From positions 124,001-188,000 of the forward strand of contig NZ_JANZXA010000004.1 in the NCBI RefSeq assembly GCF_025153475.1: a stretch of 64,000 nt of DNA, in the 5' to 3' direction. Position numbers and translations under genes: made by a program. This document shows positions 60,488 through 64,000 of the stretch, piece by piece (positions within the stretch are counted from its first letter, which is position 1; every line of letters begins with the position of its first letter). The notes under the pieces are model-generated. The model was not told the origin of the DNA, made no database searches, and saw only the letters and a program-made list of their open reading frames with translations. Source of the stretch: Novosphingobium mangrovisedimenti. GTDB taxonomy: Bacteria > Pseudomonadota > Alphaproteobacteria > Sphingomonadales > Sphingomonadaceae.

Positions 60488-61687
60488 TTGCGCATAGCAC
60501 TGTTGGCCATGTCGGAACCTGCTGGTGCGGGGCATCCGTCTCCGCGCGCGTTCCTGAAAGTGGCCGGCGCGAGCCTGGCGCAACACCAGCTTGGACTGGT
60601 GCTGGCGCTCGATTGCCAGCGCGTTATCTGCATGGCGCGTGGCACCGCTCCCGAAATCATCGCGCTCCAGCATGCGGCCGAAGATGCCGGGCTGCAGTTC
60701 GCGATCGTGACCAGCCCCCGCCAGCTTGCCGGCCTCGTCACCGCGACCGACGAGGTCATCGTCGTGAGCGAGGGGCTGTTCGTCGAGGCCGCGAATGCGG
60801 TTCCACTGCTGGAAGGCCGCAGGCCGGTGGTTCTGGTGCAGCCGGTCGAGGGCGCACTGGCGGCGGGGTACGAACGGATCGACATCAATCGTGCGAGCGC
60901 CGGCATCATGCGTATTCCGGGCCAGCTCGTGGAGCGGCTGCACGAGTTGCCGGGGGACTGCGATATCGCGTCGGCACTGACGCGCATCGCCCTGCAGTCG
61001 GGCGCCGAGATGCGCGAGGTTCCGGCAACGGCGCGCACCGGCGCGGACTGGAGCATGGTTCGGACCGAAAGCGAGGCCTTCGCGCTGGAAAACGACTGGC
61101 TGCGTGCGCGCTTTGCCGATGGGCCCACGTCGCCGGGGCGGGCGGCGGCGCGGTTCAGCGTCGTGCATTTCGGATCGTCGCTGCTTCACGCCGGCAATGC
61201 CAGCAATGCGCTTTCGGCCGGGGTCCTGGGTATGCTTGTGATCGCCGCCGGTCTGGGCTGGTTCGGCGTTGCATGGGGCGGCTTCCTTTTCGTGGCCCTG
61301 GCCTGGGTCTTGGCAGAGGCGAGCCGGCGCCTGCGGTCGGCAGAGCGCCACGCGCTGGGGCAATTGCCGCCGGCGATTCCCCGTGCGGACGTTCTGGTGT
61401 GGCTGATCGATACCGCGCTGGGCATACTGATACTGGCCAATACGCCGAGATTTCCGGGGCAGCTTATGCTCTCGTGGCTGTCCGTGCCGGCGATCCTGCT
61501 GATGCTGCTGGCGCTGGTGCCGCGTGTTGTCAGGGGGCTGGCCGCCAGCTGGCTCGGCGATCGCATGGTGTTGGCTTTCGTTCTTGCAGTCGCGGCCGCT
61601 GCAGGGCAGCTTCTGCCGGCCGTGCAAGTCGTTTCGATGGCCCTGATCGTGTCCGGGTTGCTGTTCCATGTGCGGCTGCGCAACTAG
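60488..61687 (+). CDS. NTP-transferase-like protein with C-terminal membrane domain
   Basis: The 399-residue product starts LRIALLAMSEPAGAGHPSPRAFLKVAG, which resembles the nucleotide-binding start of sugar-nucleotide transferases, with the pattern of a GT-A fold to about residue 190. The C-terminal 170 residues hold four to six hydrophobic segments. The catalytic residues of known transferases are not clearly present, so this is a fold guess. The start is TTG at 60488 with GGAGGA about 6 bases upstream. It lies between the Hpt-like gene and two further genes of the same run. Confidence 0.6.
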   Translation: MRIALLAMSEPAGAGHPSPRAFLKVAGASLAQHQLGLVLALDCQRVICMARGTAPEIIALQHAAEDAGLQFAIVTSPRQLAGLVTATDEVIVVSEGLFVEAANAVPLLEGRRPVVLVQPVEGALAAGYERIDINRASAGIMRIPGQLVERLHELPGDCDIASALTRIALQSGAEMREVPATARTGADWSMVRTESEAFALENDWLRARFADGPTSPGRAAARFSVVHFGSSLLHAGNASNALSAGVLGMLVIAAGLGWFGVAWGGFLFVALAWVLAEASRRLRSAERHALGQLPPAIPRADVLVWLIDTALGILILANTPRFPGQLMLSWLSVPAILLMLLALVPRVVRGLAASWLGDRMVLAFVLAVAAAAGQLLPAVQVVSMALIVSGLLFHVRLRN

Positions 61688-61695
61688 ATAATGGC

Positions 61696-61710
61696 CTAAC
61701 CCGGATTTAA
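61696..61710. promoter_or_regulatory. Possible CtrA site (CTAA-N7-TTAA)
   Basis: CTAA (61696-61699), 7 bases, TTAA (61707-61710), 24 bases before the next ATG. The CtrA consensus of alphaproteobacteria is TTAA-N7-TTAA; one base differs. The site overlaps the likely promoter of the two-gene unit downstream. Confidence 0.35.
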
Positions 61711-61734
61711 CCAAACGCGGAATATACGAGGCGG

Positions 61735-62712
61735 ATGATCGACAGAACTGTCCATCCGGCAAGCGGAGATAACGTCGAAGCGGTGCTGCGCGAGGAACTC
61801 GCGCGGGGTGACGCCATGGCGGAAACCGTGCTGCCGATCCTGCGTCATCTGATCGCGGCCGAGGACAGCTCGGTTTTCAGCGAAGAGATCCTTGCGCGGG
61901 TGCGCGGCATGCTTGCCGATCTGGCCGGGGGCATGCTCGATGCCATGGCGAACGCGGCCGGGCCGGATGAAGCTTTCGCGCGCGATGACGGCATCGCGGA
62001 GCAGCTGACACGGGCCTTCATGGACAATCCGGCGCTGATTTCCCACCTGCACGCGCTGGCGCTCGAGTGGCAGCTGACCGAACGGATGCAGGCGCGCCTG
62101 GCGCTCGATCCGGTGGTCTCGCCGATGCTGCAGGAGCTTATCTCCTCACCGGATGAGGGCACGCAAGGGCTGGCGATGACGTTTCTCGCCGCACAGGCCC
62201 GCTGGTGCCAGACCCAGCGCCGGATGACGCTGCCCTTCCGGGACCTGCCCGGAGACTTGCTTCACGGCGTTCTGGCAAGCCTGCGTTCGCTGGGCGAGCA
62301 AAGGCCGGATCTGGCGGAACGCACCGGGCGCGCCGAAACCGCGATCCGCGAAGCCTACGACGAGGGGGCGAGCCGGCTCGGGCTGGCCTGGCGGCTCGTC
62401 ATGACTCTGGGCGACGGCAACCGGTCCGCGCTTTCGCTTACCCATGGCGGTGTCGCGCTGTTCCTGACGGCGCTGGCGCTGGGGTCGGGGCAGGCGCGCG
62501 ACGTGGTGGTGCTCTCCACCCATGAAGCGCAGCTTGCCCGTCTGGCACTGGCGCTGCGTACCGCCGGACTCGAGCCCTCGGGCATCGAGGAGCAGTTTCT
62601 CGCGCTTCATCCCGATGTTACGCTGCCCGAAGGTTTCGACCGCTTGGGAACGGACAGCGCCGCCTCGATCCTGGCATCGGGCCACCAGCAGGCAGGGCAC
62701 TACGGCGGGTGA
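61735..62712 (+). CDS. Conserved hypothetical protein, 325 aa
   Basis: I do not recognise a domain. The product is soluble and mostly helical, rich in Ala and Leu, with helix pairs such as AETVLPILRHLIAAEDSSVFSEEILARV and TERMQARLALDPVVSPMLQELI, then DEGTQGLAMTFLAAQARW. The C-terminal part has alternating beta/alpha features (SALSLTHGGVALFLTALALG). Its stop overlaps the ATG of the kinase-like gene (TGATG), so the two are translationally coupled and probably act together. Confidence 0.7.
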   Translation: MIDRTVHPASGDNVEAVLREELARGDAMAETVLPILRHLIAAEDSSVFSEEILARVRGMLADLAGGMLDAMANAAGPDEAFARDDGIAEQLTRAFMDNPALISHLHALALEWQLTERMQARLALDPVVSPMLQELISSPDEGTQGLAMTFLAAQARWCQTQRRMTLPFRDLPGDLLHGVLASLRSLGEQRPDLAERTGRAETAIREAYDEGASRLGLAWRLVMTLGDGNRSALSLTHGGVALFLTALALGSGQARDVVVLSTHEAQLARLALALRTAGLEPSGIEEQFLALHPDVTLPEGFDRLGTDSAASILASGHQQAGHYGG

Positions 62713-64000
62713 TGAGCGAGGACGCAAGCATACTGGCCCGCGGGGTAAGCGACGCCGAGGACCGCCTGCTTACGGCGGCCGAGCCGCTTGCCGGGCTGCA
62801 ACTGCGTTGCGGTGGCGAACTGCCCGGCACGATTGCGGTCCCCGAACTGCTTGAACTCGTCCGCAAGACGCGCCGCTACGGCTTCCGTCTGGCGCGCGCC
62901 ATCTGCGCCCAGGACGGTGGAGAAAAGGTTACGGCCTGGGTCGAAGTCGAACCGTGCGTTGGCGGCGAGGGGTGCGAAATCCGGGTGCGCAGCTGGCACT
63001 CGGCGCCGATTCCTTCGGAAGACGCCGGGGCTGTCGAATACAGGCGAACATTGACCGAGCGCCATCTTGCCGAACTCTCGGTCCAGCTCGATGCCGGGCA
63101 GCGCGTGCTGGCGGTGGTTTGCGAAACGCCCGAACTTGCCGAAGTCGCTGCGGCCATGGAGGCGGGGCTGGGCCGGCTCTGGACCGAGTTCCTGCCGCTT
63201 GAGGACGTCACGCACCATCAGCCGTTGCACTGGCGCCTGCTCGACGGCGCGCGCGTGCGCGTTGCCGGGTCCGAGCGCAACTGGCGCGTCGCACTGATCC
63301 CGCACATGCAGCCCGGGCTCGATCCCGCGGGCTTCGAACTGCTGCTGCTGTCTGACGAACCGGCGCCGCAGCCGCTGCCCGAGCCCGCCGTGCCTGTCGC
63401 GCAGACGCGGCGCAGCCTTGTCGGACAGGATCTTGCGCCCGTGCTCAAGCAGCCGATTTCGCGTATCATCGCCAATGCCGAGACGATCCGTACGCGCCTT
63501 GCCGGGCCGCTGCCCGATGCCTATTCCGACTATGCCGGAGAGATCGCCAGCGCCGGCAAGCTGCTGCTGGAACTGCTGGAAGACATGGCTGACCTCGAAG
63601 TGGTCGAATCCGAAGGCTTCAGCACCGCGCCCGATCGCATAGACCTGTGCGAAGTCGCCCGTCAGGCGGCCGGCATCCTCGGCGTGCGGGCGCGCGAGAA
63701 GGGCATCGTCATCGAGCCGCCGCAGCAAGGCGAAAGTCTTCCCGCCATTGCCGAGTTCCGCCGCGTGCTGCAGGTCCTGCTCAACCTGATCGGCAATGCC
63801 GTTCGCTATTCACCGGAAAACTCGCGCATCTGGATCAGGCTGGAGGACGTGGGCGATCGTGCCCGGGTGATCGTCGCCGATCAGGGACCGGGGGTCTCGG
63901 AGGAACAGCAGGCCCGCATGTTCGAGAAATTCGAGCGTCTGGGGCGCAGCGGTGATGGAGGCACGGGCCTCGGCCTCTATATCTCGCGCAGCCTTGCCCA
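62712..64000 (+). CDS. Histidine-kinase-like protein, truncated by the window, without the canonical phospho-His
   Basis: The frame runs off the window after 429 residues. The C-terminal ATPase domain is complete in its motifs: N box NLIGNAVRYSP (Asn362), G1 DQGPGVS (390-396), F box MFEKFERLG and G2 GGTGLGLYIS (416-425). The dimerisation helix reads DLAPVLKQPISRIIANAE at 240-257, where an active kinase would have AHELRTPL; Pro243 takes the place of the phosphorylated His. No membrane segment is visible, so it is cytoplasmic. It may be a pseudokinase or regulator of another kinase. Its start overlaps the stop of the preceding gene. Confidence 0.85.
   Translation, partial: MSEDASILARGVSDAEDRLLTAAEPLAGLQLRCGGELPGTIAVPELLELVRKTRRYGFRLARAICAQDGGEKVTAWVEVEPCVGGEGCEIRVRSWHSAPIPSEDAGAVEYRRTLTERHLAELSVQLDAGQRVLAVVCETPELAEVAAAMEAGLGRLWTEFLPLEDVTHHQPLHWRLLDGARVRVAGSERNWRVALIPHMQPGLDPAGFELLLLSDEPAPQPLPEPAVPVAQTRRSLVGQDLAPVLKQPISRIIANAETIRTRLAGPLPDAYSDYAGEIASAGKLLLELLEDMADLEVVESEGFSTAPDRIDLCEVARQAAGILGVRAREKGIVIEPPQQGESLPAIAEFRRVLQVLLNLIGNAVRYSPENSRIWIRLEDVGDRARVIVADQGPGVSEEQQARMFEKFERLGRSGDGGTGLGLYISRSLA

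Noticed and set aside
1..64000. tRNA, rRNA, CRISPR, insertion sequence, integrase or prophage
   Set aside because: I looked for T-loop-like GTTCGA motifs, regular spaced repeats and transposase or integrase motifs, and saw none convincing; a covariance-model search would settle small RNAs.

Overview
The window is GC-rich, gene-dense chromosomal DNA from an alphaproteobacterium, most likely a member of the Sphingomonadales (Novosphingobium or Sphingobium type). The grounds are a class I lysyl-tRNA synthetase, an nuoABCDEFGHIJKLMN operon running into birA, coaX, an RNase J gene and a DUF1467 gene, a prfB without the programmed frameshift, a GTTC-N7-GTTC (alphaproteobacterial LexA-type) box, and an EcfG-type GGAAC-N16-CGTT promoter. 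I saw no rRNA, tRNA, CRISPR array, integrase, phage or complete insertion sequence. Assignments come from reading motifs by eye; no search was run.

Layout. 1-2.5 kb: the end of a thiamine-diphosphate enzyme gene, two small minus-strand genes divergent from a LexA-like S24 repressor gene across an SOS-like box, and a metallo-beta-lactamase-fold hydrolase. 2.5-6.1 kb: MAPEG protein, then rpmF-plsX-fabH-ihfA-merR. 6.1-9.4 kb: SixA-like phosphatase and a large DinG/XPD-type helicase on the minus strand. 9.5-17.1 kb: PadR regulator with DUF2218 partner, an apparently frameshifted small secreted protein gene, MscS channel, class I lysyl-tRNA synthetase, 2OG-Fe(II) oxygenase, Arg-rich RcnB-like protein and ettA. 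17.1-19.7 kb: a cytochrome c gene behind a probable general-stress promoter, and a secreted M28 peptidase.

19.7-26.9 kb is the most unusual part. A minus-strand run (tetR, MFS transporter, SDR, CitE-like CoA-ester lyase) is divergent from a plus-strand run of a LuxE-like acyl-activating enzyme, a LuxC-like acyl reductase and a free-standing 76-residue lipoyl domain. There is no luciferase. I infer a carboxylic-acid activation and reduction system in which the lipoyl protein may act as an acyl or redox carrier; the substrate is unknown.

27-37 kb: peroxiredoxin, prfB, methyltransferase lipoprotein, nitronate monooxygenase family enzyme, DUF805 protein, ammonium transporter, 2-hydroxyacid dehydrogenase, SH3 protein, MFS transporter and thiolase. 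37.6-56 kb: respiratory complex I with all 14 subunits, interrupted after nuoD by a SnoaL-like gene and a small membrane-protein gene, and carrying two dispersed-repeat elements (after nuoG and after nuoJ). birA, coaX, RNase J and DUF1467 genes follow in the same direction, mostly with overlapping stop and start codons.

56-64 kb: a second SDR, a 1030-residue membrane-anchored coiled-coil protein with six 29-residue repeats, and a divergent run of an Hpt-like protein, a predicted NTP-transferase-like membrane protein, an unknown protein and a histidine-kinase-like protein that runs off the window. Both the Hpt-like and the kinase-like proteins appear to lack the phospho-accepting histidine.
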